Origin: Chryseobacterium gleum
Lineage (GTDB): Bacteria; Bacteroidota; Bacteroidia; Flavobacteriales_D; Crocinitomicaceae
Reading direction: 5' to 3'
DNA length: 38,141 nucleotides
Assembly: GCA_945860065.1 (NCBI GenBank)
Contig: CAMAPI010000013.1
Span: 1-38,141, forward strand
Position 1 is the stretch's first letter, and each line of letters begins with the position of its first letter. Position numbers and translations under genes: made by a program. A model generated the notes under the pieces. That model ran no database searches and was not told the origin of the DNA. It was given only the letters and a program-made list of their open reading frames with translations. This document shows positions 1 to 9,431 of the stretch, one piece after another.

Positions 1-2
1 AG

Positions 3-383
3 CAAAATAGGGGAATCATTACCAATCCCATTTCTGGTGATCAACTTTGGGACATGGAAGATTTAAATGAAGTCGATCAACAAATATACCTTTTAACAGA
101 TGCCTTGAACAAAGGAGATGTGACACAGCCGAGTATGTACATCGACATCTATGAGCGCAAACAGGGTGTTCGAATCGTTCGATTAGCAGAACGATTCCCG
201 GCACATCAAGCAAATTTGAATGACGATTATGCGCTAATAAAATTGGCAGCTGAAAACGATAAAAAACAAAAAACCATCGATAGTTGGGTAGATAGTAAAA
301 TTGGAAATGCCTATGTTCGCATCGATAAGTCTTACGAATCGTGTGGATTTAGAAATAATTGGACAAAATCAAACGAAAAGTAA
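3..383 (+). CDS. Peptidylprolyl isomerase (SurA/PpiC parvulin-like), C-terminal fragment; gene starts before the window
   Basis: Frame is open from position 3 with no start needed; C-terminus IKLAAENDKKQKTIDSWVDSKIGNAYVRIDKSYESCGFRNNW resembles the C-terminus of Bacteroidetes parvulin-type PPIases encoded next to MoxR. Confidence 0.65.
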   Translation, partial: QNRGIITNPISGDQLWDMEDLNEVDQQIYLLTDALNKGDVTQPSMYIDIYERKQGVRIVRLAERFPAHQANLNDDYALIKLAAENDKKQKTIDSWVDSKIGNAYVRIDKSYESCGFRNNWTKSNEK

Positions 384-384
384 C

Positions 385-1338
385 ATGACGGATAAAGAGA
401 AAATCGATCAACTTGTTCTTGATTATCACGCTTTAAAAAATGAAATTCACAAAGTCATTATTGGACAGGATGATGTGGTTGATCAAGTATTAATCGCTAT
501 TTTTTCCAGAGCACATTGTTTATTAGTTGGAGTTCCTGGTTTAGCGAAAACCTTATTGGTGAACACCATCGCTGAAACCTTGGGCTTATCGTTTAATCGC
601 GTGCAATTTACCCCGGACTTAATGCCATCAGATATTATTGGCTCTGAGATTTTGGATGAAAGCAAGCAGTTTAAATTTATTCCTGGCCCCTTGTTTTCAA
701 ACATCATTCTTGCGGATGAAATCAACCGTACACCTCCAAAAACGCAATCCGCTTTACTGGAAGCGATGCAAGAAAGACGTGTAACGGCTGCTGGAAAAAC
801 ATATGATTTGCCAGCTCCTTTTTTCGTTTTAGCTACACAAAATCCTATTGAACAAGAAGGAACGTACCCGCTTCCTGAAGCACAGTTGGACCGATTTATG
901 TTCCATATTTGGGTTGACTATCCCTCGTATTTGGAAGAATTAGCGATTGTGAAGGCAACGACTTCTGACCACAAAGTGAGTTTGAAAAAGTTGTTAAATG
1001 CACAACAAATCATGGAATACCAAGAATTGGTTCGTCGCATACCAGTGGCTGACAATGTTTTAGAATATGCCGTGAAATTAGTTGCTAAAACTCGTGTGAA
1101 TGCACCTGAAGCTACTCAATTAACGAAAGATTACATCACTTGGGGAGCAGGACCAAGAGCTTCTCAGTATTTAATAGTAGGAGCAAAATGCCATGCCGCA
1201 TTGAAAGGTAAATACTCACCGGATATCGAAGATGTAAAAACAGTGGCAAAAGCGATACTTCGTCACCGTTTGGTGCGTAACTACCGTGCTGAAGCAGAAG
1301 GATATTCCATGGATAGAATCATTGAAGAATTACTTTAA
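385..1338 (+). CDS. MoxR family AAA+ ATPase
   Basis: ATG at 385 in the frame of ORF 301..1338; Walker A-like GVPGLAKT, Walker B LADEINRTPPKTQSALLEAMQERRVT, ATQNPIEQEGTYPLPEAQLDRFM. Confidence 0.93.
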   Translation: MTDKEKIDQLVLDYHALKNEIHKVIIGQDDVVDQVLIAIFSRAHCLLVGVPGLAKTLLVNTIAETLGLSFNRVQFTPDLMPSDIIGSEILDESKQFKFIPGPLFSNIILADEINRTPPKTQSALLEAMQERRVTAAGKTYDLPAPFFVLATQNPIEQEGTYPLPEAQLDRFMFHIWVDYPSYLEELAIVKATTSDHKVSLKKLLNAQQIMEYQELVRRIPVADNVLEYAVKLVAKTRVNAPEATQLTKDYITWGAGPRASQYLIVGAKCHAALKGKYSPDIEDVKTVAKAILRHRLVRNYRAEAEGYSMDRIIEELL

Positions 1339-1642
1339 ATATCGTTCAACTAAGCAATGGTTTTCCATTGTTATTATCGCGGCATTTACCGCGTTAATCG
1401 TCCCGCGTGATTGGATTCACGATTGTTCACATAATAAATCAATCTCTTGTCATGAGACGCATTTTCAAGATGGAGAATGTTATGTATGTGATTTTCAATT
1501 AGCAGCGTTTAACTCACCTGAATTCACCTTATTTTCATTTCAAGCTAGTTTAAATACGTGTTGTATTTGGAGTGTGTGTGAAAAAGAATGCACGGAACGT
1601 GTGCAAAATAAAGAACTACGTGGACCTCCAGTGCTGATTTAA
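1286..1642 (+). CDS. Small Cys/His-rich membrane-anchored protein with C-terminal LRGPP motif; function unknown
   Basis: 118-aa ORF with no in-frame ATG (GTG at 1286 inside moxR, or TTG at 1322); N-terminal hydrophobic segment WFSIVIIAAFTALIV, then CSH..CHETH..ECYVCDF..CC..C..C, ending ELRGPPVLI; lies directly upstream of a TonB receptor. Confidence 0.65.
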   Translation: MLKQKDIPWIESLKNYFKYRSTKQWFSIVIIAAFTALIVPRDWIHDCSHNKSISCHETHFQDGECYVCDFQLAAFNSPEFTLFSFQASLNTCCIWSVCEKECTERVQNKELRGPPVLI

Positions 1643-1678
1643 GTTAAATAAAATCAGTGTCTTACGTAATTTTAAATC

Positions 1679-3919
1679 ATGAAACATTTCTTTTTGGGAT
1701 TCAGTTTGCTTGTTGCTGTGCAAATACATGCGCAATACAAACTGGAAGGTCGCATCGTCGATCGCACAAGCCAGCAAGCAATCCCACTTGCACGTATTTA
1801 CCTTTTGGAAACAGTTCAATTGACATTATCGGATTCATCCGGTTATTTTCAATTTATTGGAATTGTTCCACAAAAAATAACCTTACTTATCGAAGTAAAA
1901 GGCTATGAGTCTGAGAATCTAGTGGTTTCGGAAAAGCTAATAACTCCTTTAAAAGTGGAGTTGAATTTAGCACACATAAACGATGTCGATGAGGTAACAG
2001 TCGATGCCAAATCTATTGAGATTTCCAATCGTCACATGTTTTCTGTTGAATACCAGAAATTGACAAATTTAAATCGCATTTCCACAGTGAATTTGGGGGA
2101 AGCATTAGCGAAAATTCCCGGTGTTTATCAGAGCAGTACGGGAAATGGCATTTCAAAACCGGTTATTCGTGGTATGCAGGGAATGCGGGTAATCACGTTT
2201 ATGAATGGACTGCGTATGGAAGGTCAACAATGGGGGGGCGATCACGGAATGGGGATTTCAGAATTGGGAATCGGATCTGTTGAGGTAGTGAAAGGTCCAG
2301 CGTCTTTGTTATATGGAGCTGATGCGCTTGGTGGAGTGCTCTATTTTGTCGATGAACCATATGCTAGCAATGGAAAACAATCCATAGAATTTCAGCAATC
2401 CATGCACACTTCCTCACTTGGAAGCGCTACGCGCTTTTTGTGGAAGAAATCTGGATCAAAATATAGAGGAATGTTTGGAGTTTCCTATGCTTCTCATGCG
2501 GATTTTCAAACCCCTAATAAACAATTCGCTCACAACACACGCTTCGATGAATTGGTTATGAAAGGCAGTTTCAGTTGGAATAACTCAAAGAGCGTACAGC
2601 ACCTTCGCTTGGTATCCAATCAAATAAAAACAGGTATTCCCGGCGAGACGGATGATAGTGTCATTGAAGCGAATGGATTTCAATCGAATCAACGAGGTCG
2701 TAGCTTTATTCTTCCGACGCAACACTTCCGAAATCACAGTACTTCCTTTGAGAAGAAATGGTTTTTTGCACATCAAGAGTTTTCTGTTTTATTTGGACAA
2801 ACATTGAATCAGTTGATGGAATTCGAGGATTCATTTACTGAAAAAGCCATGCAAATGAACTTATGGAATTCCAGTTTTCAAGCGAAATACACAAAGGAAT
2901 GGCGCGATAAAAACCAATGGACTACTGGTTTTCAAGGAATGATACAGTTCAATCAAAACAATGTAAACGCGGAGGAAATACTCATGCCAAATGCCCATAC
3001 ATTGGATCAAGGAGTCTTTTCAGTGGTAAAGGTTCAAGTTTCGGAAAAATGTCAATTTACAGGAGGGATACGAATGGATTTACGACTGTTAACATCCTTG
3101 GATAGTATTCATGGTCAAGCGCCTATTAAGCGTCAATTTGCGAGTCCGAATGGGTCAATCGGTTTGGACGTTCAGCAATCCAAACAGCTTAGTTGGCAAG
3201 TCCATGCTTCCACCGGTTACCGTGCGCCACATTTAACGGAATTACTAGCGAATGGATTCCATCATGGTGCCTTACGTTATGAAATCGGGTCAGTTAAGCT
3301 CATTTCCGAGCGCGCGCTGCAAATGGATTTTACCGTAAATTATAAGTCAACTCATTTCGATTGGAGTGTAAATCCATTTTACACCTATTTTTCCAATTTT
3401 ATTTATTTGAATCCCTTAGACTCCATCATCGGAGGAATGCCCGTATTTCAATACCAGCAAATGGATCATATTCAGATGTATGGAATTGATTTGAAATTAC
3501 ACTATCATTTACATCGGATCGATAAATTACATATGGAAAGTAACTTGTCCTATTTGCGCTTTGCAGAAGGATCTAGTCAATCCGTTTCCCTCGTACCTCA
3601 ACCTCGACTAGCTAATACCTTAAGCTATCAGATGGATCTCGGAAAAAAATGGAAATTATCCTCCATTGAGTTCACTCAGGCATCCTTTTTTCAACAAAAT
3701 CAAGTTGCTGCGTATGAAAATCCGTCTAGGTTTTATCAACTATGTCATTCATCCGTTCATGTGACCCATACGGGGATACATTTGGTGGAGATTGAATTGA
3801 GTGCGAAGAATATCACTAACTCAAATTACATTGATCACTTGTCTAGATTGAAAAATATTGGCATGCCAAGTCAAGGTAGAAGTTTTATCCTGAGTGTGAA
3901 ATGGAAGTTCAAAACCTAG
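1679..3919 (+). CDS. TonB-dependent receptor with N-terminal carboxypeptidase-regulatory-like domain
   Basis: Signal peptide MKHFFLGFSLLVAVQIHAQ; plug motifs ALAKIPGVYQSSTGNGISKPVIRGMQGMRV, GIGSVEVVKGPASLLYGADALGGVLYF; beta-barrel C-terminus GRSFILSVKWKF. Confidence 0.93.
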   Translation: MKHFFLGFSLLVAVQIHAQYKLEGRIVDRTSQQAIPLARIYLLETVQLTLSDSSGYFQFIGIVPQKITLLIEVKGYESENLVVSEKLITPLKVELNLAHINDVDEVTVDAKSIEISNRHMFSVEYQKLTNLNRISTVNLGEALAKIPGVYQSSTGNGISKPVIRGMQGMRVITFMNGLRMEGQQWGGDHGMGISELGIGSVEVVKGPASLLYGADALGGVLYFVDEPYASNGKQSIEFQQSMHTSSLGSATRFLWKKSGSKYRGMFGVSYASHADFQTPNKQFAHNTRFDELVMKGSFSWNNSKSVQHLRLVSNQIKTGIPGETDDSVIEANGFQSNQRGRSFILPTQHFRNHSTSFEKKWFFAHQEFSVLFGQTLNQLMEFEDSFTEKAMQMNLWNSSFQAKYTKEWRDKNQWTTGFQGMIQFNQNNVNAEEILMPNAHTLDQGVFSVVKVQVSEKCQFTGGIRMDLRLLTSLDSIHGQAPIKRQFASPNGSIGLDVQQSKQLSWQVHASTGYRAPHLTELLANGFHHGALRYEIGSVKLISERALQMDFTVNYKSTHFDWSVNPFYTYFSNFIYLNPLDSIIGGMPVFQYQQMDHIQMYGIDLKLHYHLHRIDKLHMESNLSYLRFAEGSSQSVSLVPQPRLANTLSYQMDLGKKWKLSSIEFTQASFFQQNQVAAYENPSRFYQLCHSSVHVTHTGIHLVEIELSAKNITNSNYIDHLSRLKNIGMPSQGRSFILSVKWKFKT

Positions 3920-4050
3920 GCCCCATAAAAGGCCCATTCTTTTTGGTGTGACAAGTAGTTTTTAACAATTGCCTATTTTGTTGAAAACTGCAACTTATTT
4001 CTTTTTTTAGTTCGGGCGAAAGGGTGTAATTTTATTCAAAATATGAGTGA

Positions 4051-5448
4051 ATGTTTGATGACGACGAAGAAGAATTTGCGGACGGCAGTTTGATCGAAGA
4101 TATCGAACGCTTTGAAGCACATTTAGAGGGAAATACTATGCAATTCATGGATAGTGATCGAATTGAGAACATCATCGATCATTATTTAGTTCATGGTCAA
4201 TATCAAAAAGCAAAGGCGGCATCCGAATTGGGGATTTACCAGTTTGCTTACAATCTTGTTTTTCAATTGCGTAAAGCACAATCCCTTGGTGGACTTGGTG
4301 TATTAAACGAGGCATTGGAAATTGTCCAAGTCCTGGAAAAAAGAATGGAGCCTTCAGCAGAATTGTTTTTAACGAAGGCATCCTTGCATTCACAATTGCG
4401 TGATCACAAAAATGCCATTAAATATTTTCATCTTTCGATAGATGTATCTGATGAAAATGAAACGGATTTTATCTTTCTAGATATTTCTATCGAATACCAA
4501 CGTTTGCATCAGTATAGCGAGGCAATTGAAGTTCTGAAAGAAGCTTTACGCGTCAATAAATACAACGAAAGTGCACTTTATGAACTCGGAAGGTGTTATG
4601 ATATCATGGGTGAGAGTCAAGAAGCTGTAAAATCCTATTCTGAGTTTATTGACGAGCAGCCTTACTCATCCACAGCGTGGTACAATTTAGGCAATGCCTA
4701 CAGTAAGCTAGAAGATTTTGATAAAGCTGTTTGGGCCTATGATTACGCCATTTTGATAAATGACGAATTTGGTCCAGCTCATTTTAATATTGGAAACTCT
4801 TATTTGTCCCTCGAAAAATACCACAAAGCCATCGAGCATTTTGAATTATGTCAAAAACACGACGGTGACGATGCCATGGCGATGTGCTATATCGGCGAGG
4901 CATATGAGCAATTGAATGAGTTCGATTTGTCTAAACATTATTACAAGAAAAGCATTGAAATGGAACCGATGCTACCAGAAGCTTGGTTAGGACTCGGAAT
5001 CGTAGAGGATTTAATAGGAAATACGCGTGAAGGTATTGTGCTGATTCAAAAAGCACTGGATTTCGATCCTGAAAATGCTGGAATTTTTCATGTTTTAGCT
5101 GGGGCCTACGAAAAGCTAGAGCTAAGAGAGGAAACGAAGTTTCATTACGAGAAATCTTTGGAGTTAAACCCTGCGGATGAAGAATGCCTGTCCGATTACA
5201 TCGATTTTCTTAGTAATGAATCACCAAAGGAAGCTTTTAAGTTTCTTCAGCCCTTTTTGGAGGGTGAAAAAGAAAATAGTATCGCTAGGGTTTTAGAAGT
5301 AAATTTACAGTGGCTGCTCGGACAACGAATAGAAGCTATGCGTCTGTATACCAATTGCTTGGAAAAAGATTCCGTCAAAGCAAAAACAATATTTGAAATT
5401 AATCCAAAATTATTGGATGATCATGATTTCTTAAACTTATCCGAATAA
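4051..5448 (+). CDS. Tetratricopeptide repeat protein
   Basis: Many TPR signatures, e.g. SEAIEVLKEALRVNKYNESALYELGRCYDIMGESQEAVKSYSEFIDEQPYSSTAWYNLGNAYSKLEDFDKAVWAYDYAI; acidic N-terminus MFDDDEEE. Confidence 0.9.
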   Translation: MFDDDEEEFADGSLIEDIERFEAHLEGNTMQFMDSDRIENIIDHYLVHGQYQKAKAASELGIYQFAYNLVFQLRKAQSLGGLGVLNEALEIVQVLEKRMEPSAELFLTKASLHSQLRDHKNAIKYFHLSIDVSDENETDFIFLDISIEYQRLHQYSEAIEVLKEALRVNKYNESALYELGRCYDIMGESQEAVKSYSEFIDEQPYSSTAWYNLGNAYSKLEDFDKAVWAYDYAILINDEFGPAHFNIGNSYLSLEKYHKAIEHFELCQKHDGDDAMAMCYIGEAYEQLNEFDLSKHYYKKSIEMEPMLPEAWLGLGIVEDLIGNTREGIVLIQKALDFDPENAGIFHVLAGAYEKLELREETKFHYEKSLELNPADEECLSDYIDFLSNESPKEAFKFLQPFLEGEKENSIARVLEVNLQWLLGQRIEAMRLYTNCLEKDSVKAKTIFEINPKLLDDHDFLNLSE

Positions 5449-5450
5449 CA

Positions 5451-6275
5451 ATGAATTTCAACTTAACATTCATACCGAAAAGAGGCGAAAAACCAAGAAG
5501 CAAAGGACTTACCATGATGATGGATAAAGGTTTGGGTTTACGTGAAACCGAAAACTTTATTGAAGCGTCTAGTCATTTAACGGATATCGTGAAGTTTGGA
5601 TTCGGAACTTCTTATGTAACGAAAAACTTGGAAGAGAAAATTACCATGTACAAAGCAGCAGGTATTCGTCCTTATTTCGGCGGAACCCTCTTCGAAGCAT
5701 TTTATGCGCGTGGAAAGTTTAATGATTACAGAAAAGTCATTGATAAATTCAAATTGGAGTTAGTAGAGGTATCCGATGGGTCCATTATCATTCCTCACAA
5801 TGAAAAGTGTAAACTGATTCACGAGTTATCTAAAGACATGACTGTTATGTCAGAAGTAGGATCCAAAGACTCAGGAATTCTCGTTTCAGCTGCAAAGTGG
5901 GTGAGAAATATGAAAGGTGAATTAGATGCTGGAAGTTGGAAGGTAATCGCTGAAGGACGTGAAGCTGGAAATGTTGGTGTTTTTCGTCCAAATGGTACTG
6001 CACACACCATGCTCATTAACCGCATCATTGCTAGTGTGAAACCAGAAGATATTCTTTGGGAAGCTCCTCAGAAAAACCAGCAGGTTTGGTTCATTAAACT
6101 ATTTGGAGCAGAAGTAAATCTTGGAAATATTGCACCAAACGATATGATTCCGTTGGAATGCCTTCGATTGGGATTGCGTGGGGATACATTCTTTGATTTT
6201 CTTCCGAAGTCCTATGCAGATCGCTTAAAACAAGTGAACGATGACGAGGATGAAATCGACGAAGACGATAATTGA
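5451..6275 (+). CDS. Phosphosulfolactate synthase (ComA)-like protein
   Basis: PRSKGLTMMMDKGLGLRETENFIEASSHLTDIVKFGFGTSYV...KAAGIRPYFGGTLFEAF...LVEVSDGSIIIP...EVGSKDSG is the pattern of the phosphosulfolactate synthase family. Confidence 0.8.
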   Translation: MNFNLTFIPKRGEKPRSKGLTMMMDKGLGLRETENFIEASSHLTDIVKFGFGTSYVTKNLEEKITMYKAAGIRPYFGGTLFEAFYARGKFNDYRKVIDKFKLELVEVSDGSIIIPHNEKCKLIHELSKDMTVMSEVGSKDSGILVSAAKWVRNMKGELDAGSWKVIAEGREAGNVGVFRPNGTAHTMLINRIIASVKPEDILWEAPQKNQQVWFIKLFGAEVNLGNIAPNDMIPLECLRLGLRGDTFFDFLPKSYADRLKQVNDDEDEIDEDDN

Positions 6276-7176
6276 CCCCTTGCAGAATCCTATTTATTCC
6301 TTGCAAATAAAAGGACATAATGGTCCGATTTATAGCATCGATGGAGATGATACCTATCTTTATTCCGCAGCATCCGACAAATTTGTCACACGATGGCTTA
6401 AATCCACCGGTGATCAAGATGCCTTTGCTATTCGTTGCGAAGCAGCACCTTTCTCCATCGCACTTTTTTCACATGCATCGAAAATAGCTATTGGATTATC
6501 AACAGGTCAATTACACATCGTGGATGTTTCTGACAAAAAAGAGCTGCATCACTTTACACAGCACAAGGTTGGAATCTTTGCCATTTTTGAATCCACCTTA
6601 AATCACTTACTCTTTGTGGGAGATGCCGATGGGATTTTAAGTATTTGGGATACGGAAACCATGAAATTAATCATTGTTTTACCTTTGAATTGTGGTAAAA
6701 TTCGGAGCATCAAACACTTGGACCTTAAAACAATCCTCGTGGCAGGTGGAAACGGAGAAATTGTGGTGCTTGAATTGGAATTCATGAATGAAGTCCATCG
6801 TTTTTTTGCACATGAAGAGGGAACATCTGCTATTTGTGTGGACGAATCAGCACGACAAATTATCAGCGGTGGAAAAGATGCGTATTTGCGTTGGTGGGAT
6901 GCGAAGACATTTAAACTCATCAAAGCCCTTCCCGCGCATAAAGGAAATATCTATGGTCTAACCTTCATTGATTCACAGCGTTTTGTGAGTGTTAGTCGCG
7001 ATAAAACAGTGAAAATTTGGGACGGTCAAACGCGTCAAGTATTGCAGAAGTTGGAAGGTAAAAACGGAGGACATCGTCAGTCCATAAATGCACTTTGGAC
7101 AAACCATCAAGGTCAATTTGCCTTTGCCGGTGATGATAAAATGATTCACTACTTTCCCTGCGATGAACAACTTTAG
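6241..7176 (+). CDS. WD40 repeat protein
   Basis: Repeated blades (GHNGPIYSIDGDDTYLYSAASDKFVTRW; AHKGNIYGLTFIDSQRFVSVSRDKTVKIWDGQTRQVLQKLEG). Start ATG 6241 or 6250, overlapping the end of the upstream CDS. Confidence 0.85.
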   Translation: MTRMKSTKTIIDPLQNPIYSLQIKGHNGPIYSIDGDDTYLYSAASDKFVTRWLKSTGDQDAFAIRCEAAPFSIALFSHASKIAIGLSTGQLHIVDVSDKKELHHFTQHKVGIFAIFESTLNHLLFVGDADGILSIWDTETMKLIIVLPLNCGKIRSIKHLDLKTILVAGGNGEIVVLELEFMNEVHRFFAHEEGTSAICVDESARQIISGGKDAYLRWWDAKTFKLIKALPAHKGNIYGLTFIDSQRFVSVSRDKTVKIWDGQTRQVLQKLEGKNGGHRQSINALWTNHQGQFAFAGDDKMIHYFPCDEQL

Positions 7177-7209
7177 TTCATTGTCCGTAATTTTAGCTAA
7201 AATCTCCTC

Positions 7210-9429
7210 GTGAAAAAAATACTCTTACTTTGTTTCATCTTCTTTGGATTGAATTCGTTCGCTCAGTTTCAGTTCAATTTTTCCGATTCGATTCTCGTTT
7301 TCAAGAATGGTAGTTACTTGAATTTAGCATGGAGTGGGGGACACAATAATGCGCAATTTTCGGAAATAGATTATGACTTCGATGGGGACAATGATTTGTT
7401 TGTGTTTGATCGAAGCCATGACCAAGTTCGCTTGTACCGTCATGAAGTGGCCAACGTACAGCATTATTACGTGTCCGATCCAGCTGGATTTTTACGTTTT
7501 CCTCCTGGTTTGCGCTACCGTGCCTATTGCGCGGATTACGATCAAGATGGTAAAAATGATTTGTTTTGTTACACCATTGGTGGTTTAAGGGTGTATAAGA
7601 ACGTTGGCAATGCTTCGATTGGATTACAATGGGAACAATACAGTAATTACATTACCTCCAATTACAATGGACCCCAATTAAATTTATACATCAGTTCTGC
7701 GGATATTCCAGCAATCGTTGACGTAGAAGGTGACGGAGATTTAGATATTTTAACGTATCACATCGGGGGTGAATATTTACAATACCATCAGAATCAAAGC
7801 CAAGAACTTTACGGTCACTCCGATTCGCTGATTTTTGAGTTGAAAAACTCCTGTTGGGGCGGCTATCGTGAGGATGTGACAACAAATGGTGTTTTTTTAA
7901 ACGATAACTCGGGACCTTGTGATGGATCCAATGTTCCAAATCCAGAATTACCGGTCGGGAGTAGTCCAAAAGCACATGCCGGATCTACCGTTCTTGCATT
8001 GGATTATGACAATTCAGGTGTACTTGATTTAATCTTAGGTGATGTTTCCTACACCAATATGATGCTATTGATCAACGGTGGAACGGTTCCGAATTCGAAT
8101 TCAGACATGATCTCGATGAGTACCTCGTTTCCGAGTAATAGTACGCCGATTAATATGCAGTTGTTTGCTGCTGGATTCTATGTTGACGTTGATTTCGATG
8201 GGAAAAAGGATCTACTCGTGACACCAAACGCAAATAATGTGTCTGAAAATGAATCCAGTGTCTTATTTTACAAAAATACGGGTGCCAATTCGCTACCCAA
8301 TTTTGTGTATCAAACGAAATCTTTCTTGCAAAATCAAATGATTGAGCATGGAACTGCCTCTAGTCCACAAATTGTTGACCTCAATAATGATGGACTACTC
8401 GATCTGATTGTTTCCAATTTCTATGCGTACAAGGCCACAAATTCGAAGGATAGCCGCTTGGCGTACTATCAAAATACGGGTTCAATCGGAAATCCAAAAT
8501 TCACGTTTGTGGATGTGAATTTCTTGAATCTTGCGCAGTCTAACCTTGGATTAAGACTCTTTCCAACTTTTGGAGATTTGAACGGGGATGGAAAGCCTGA
8601 TATGTTGATTGGATTAGAAAATGGTAGTGTTGCTTACTATCAAAACACAACGTCTGGATCGAATCCATCATTTGCTTCGCCAATTTTAAATTATACGGAT
8701 CAATCCGGAACTGTGATAAATGTAGGCCAATATGCTTCCCCTCAACTCTTTGATCTGAACAATGATGGTAAGATGGATCTCATCCTTGGTAAAAAAACGG
8801 GAGAACTCAGTTATTATGAAAATACAGGAACGATCGTAAATCCAGCTTTCGTTTTGATGAACAATGAATTAGGCATGTTGGATACGGATTCGCTGACGCC
8901 AGATGGATATTCAGTTCCCCATTTTTTTCGTTTTCAAGACACGACCTACTTATTGTTGGGTTCACATGATGGCGCGATTTATTTTTATGATTCGATTGAT
9001 GCGCATTTATCAAACGGACAAGCATTTCATGAGCGAAGTGCAGATTTCCTCGGTTTAAAAGCAGCGATTGGAGCCTACAGCTCTTGTTTCGTATCAGATT
9101 TAGATCAGGACAACCATCTGGATTTGTTTGTTGGGCAGGATTTAGGTGGATTGTATCATTTGGAAGATGAACCGGGAAGTTCCATGGCTGTTGCAGAAGA
9201 GTCACGCGTATCAATGCACTTGTATCCAAATCCAGCGACGATGGAATTGACCATTTTGTCGGAGCAAAACATCGGATTGATGGATGTTTATTCATTAGAA
9301 GGAAGGTGGATTTGTACTTGGGAAATTTCCAACGGAATGAATGTGTTTTCGCTTTTAGATTTCGATGGTGGACTGTACATCCTGAAAGGACGAACGACAG
9401 GAATCAATCAGAAATTTTGTAAACGATAG
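7210..9429 (+). CDS. Secreted FG-GAP/VCBS-repeat protein with T9SS type A C-terminal sorting domain
   Basis: GTG start, signal peptide MKKILLLCFIFFGLNSFAQ; about nine Ca-binding-like DxDxDGxxDL repeats (DYDFDGDNDLF, DYDQDGKNDLF, DLNNDGLLDLIV, DLNGDGKPDMLIG, DLNNDGKMDLILG); C-terminus MHLYPNPATMELTI...GGLYILKGRTTGINQKFCKR. Confidence 0.88.
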   Translation: MKKILLLCFIFFGLNSFAQFQFNFSDSILVFKNGSYLNLAWSGGHNNAQFSEIDYDFDGDNDLFVFDRSHDQVRLYRHEVANVQHYYVSDPAGFLRFPPGLRYRAYCADYDQDGKNDLFCYTIGGLRVYKNVGNASIGLQWEQYSNYITSNYNGPQLNLYISSADIPAIVDVEGDGDLDILTYHIGGEYLQYHQNQSQELYGHSDSLIFELKNSCWGGYREDVTTNGVFLNDNSGPCDGSNVPNPELPVGSSPKAHAGSTVLALDYDNSGVLDLILGDVSYTNMMLLINGGTVPNSNSDMISMSTSFPSNSTPINMQLFAAGFYVDVDFDGKKDLLVTPNANNVSENESSVLFYKNTGANSLPNFVYQTKSFLQNQMIEHGTASSPQIVDLNNDGLLDLIVSNFYAYKATNSKDSRLAYYQNTGSIGNPKFTFVDVNFLNLAQSNLGLRLFPTFGDLNGDGKPDMLIGLENGSVAYYQNTTSGSNPSFASPILNYTDQSGTVINVGQYASPQLFDLNNDGKMDLILGKKTGELSYYENTGTIVNPAFVLMNNELGMLDTDSLTPDGYSVPHFFRFQDTTYLLLGSHDGAIYFYDSIDAHLSNGQAFHERSADFLGLKAAIGAYSSCFVSDLDQDNHLDLFVGQDLGGLYHLEDEPGSSMAVAEESRVSMHLYPNPATMELTILSEQNIGLMDVYSLEGRWICTWEISNGMNVFSLLDFDGGLYILKGRTTGINQKFCKR

Positions 9430-9431
9430 GT

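Noticed and set aside
4043-4060. Alternative ATG at 4043 (ATGAGTGAATG) as start of the TPR protein
   Set aside because: It is in a different frame from the TPR ORF; the in-frame ATG at 4051 is adequate.
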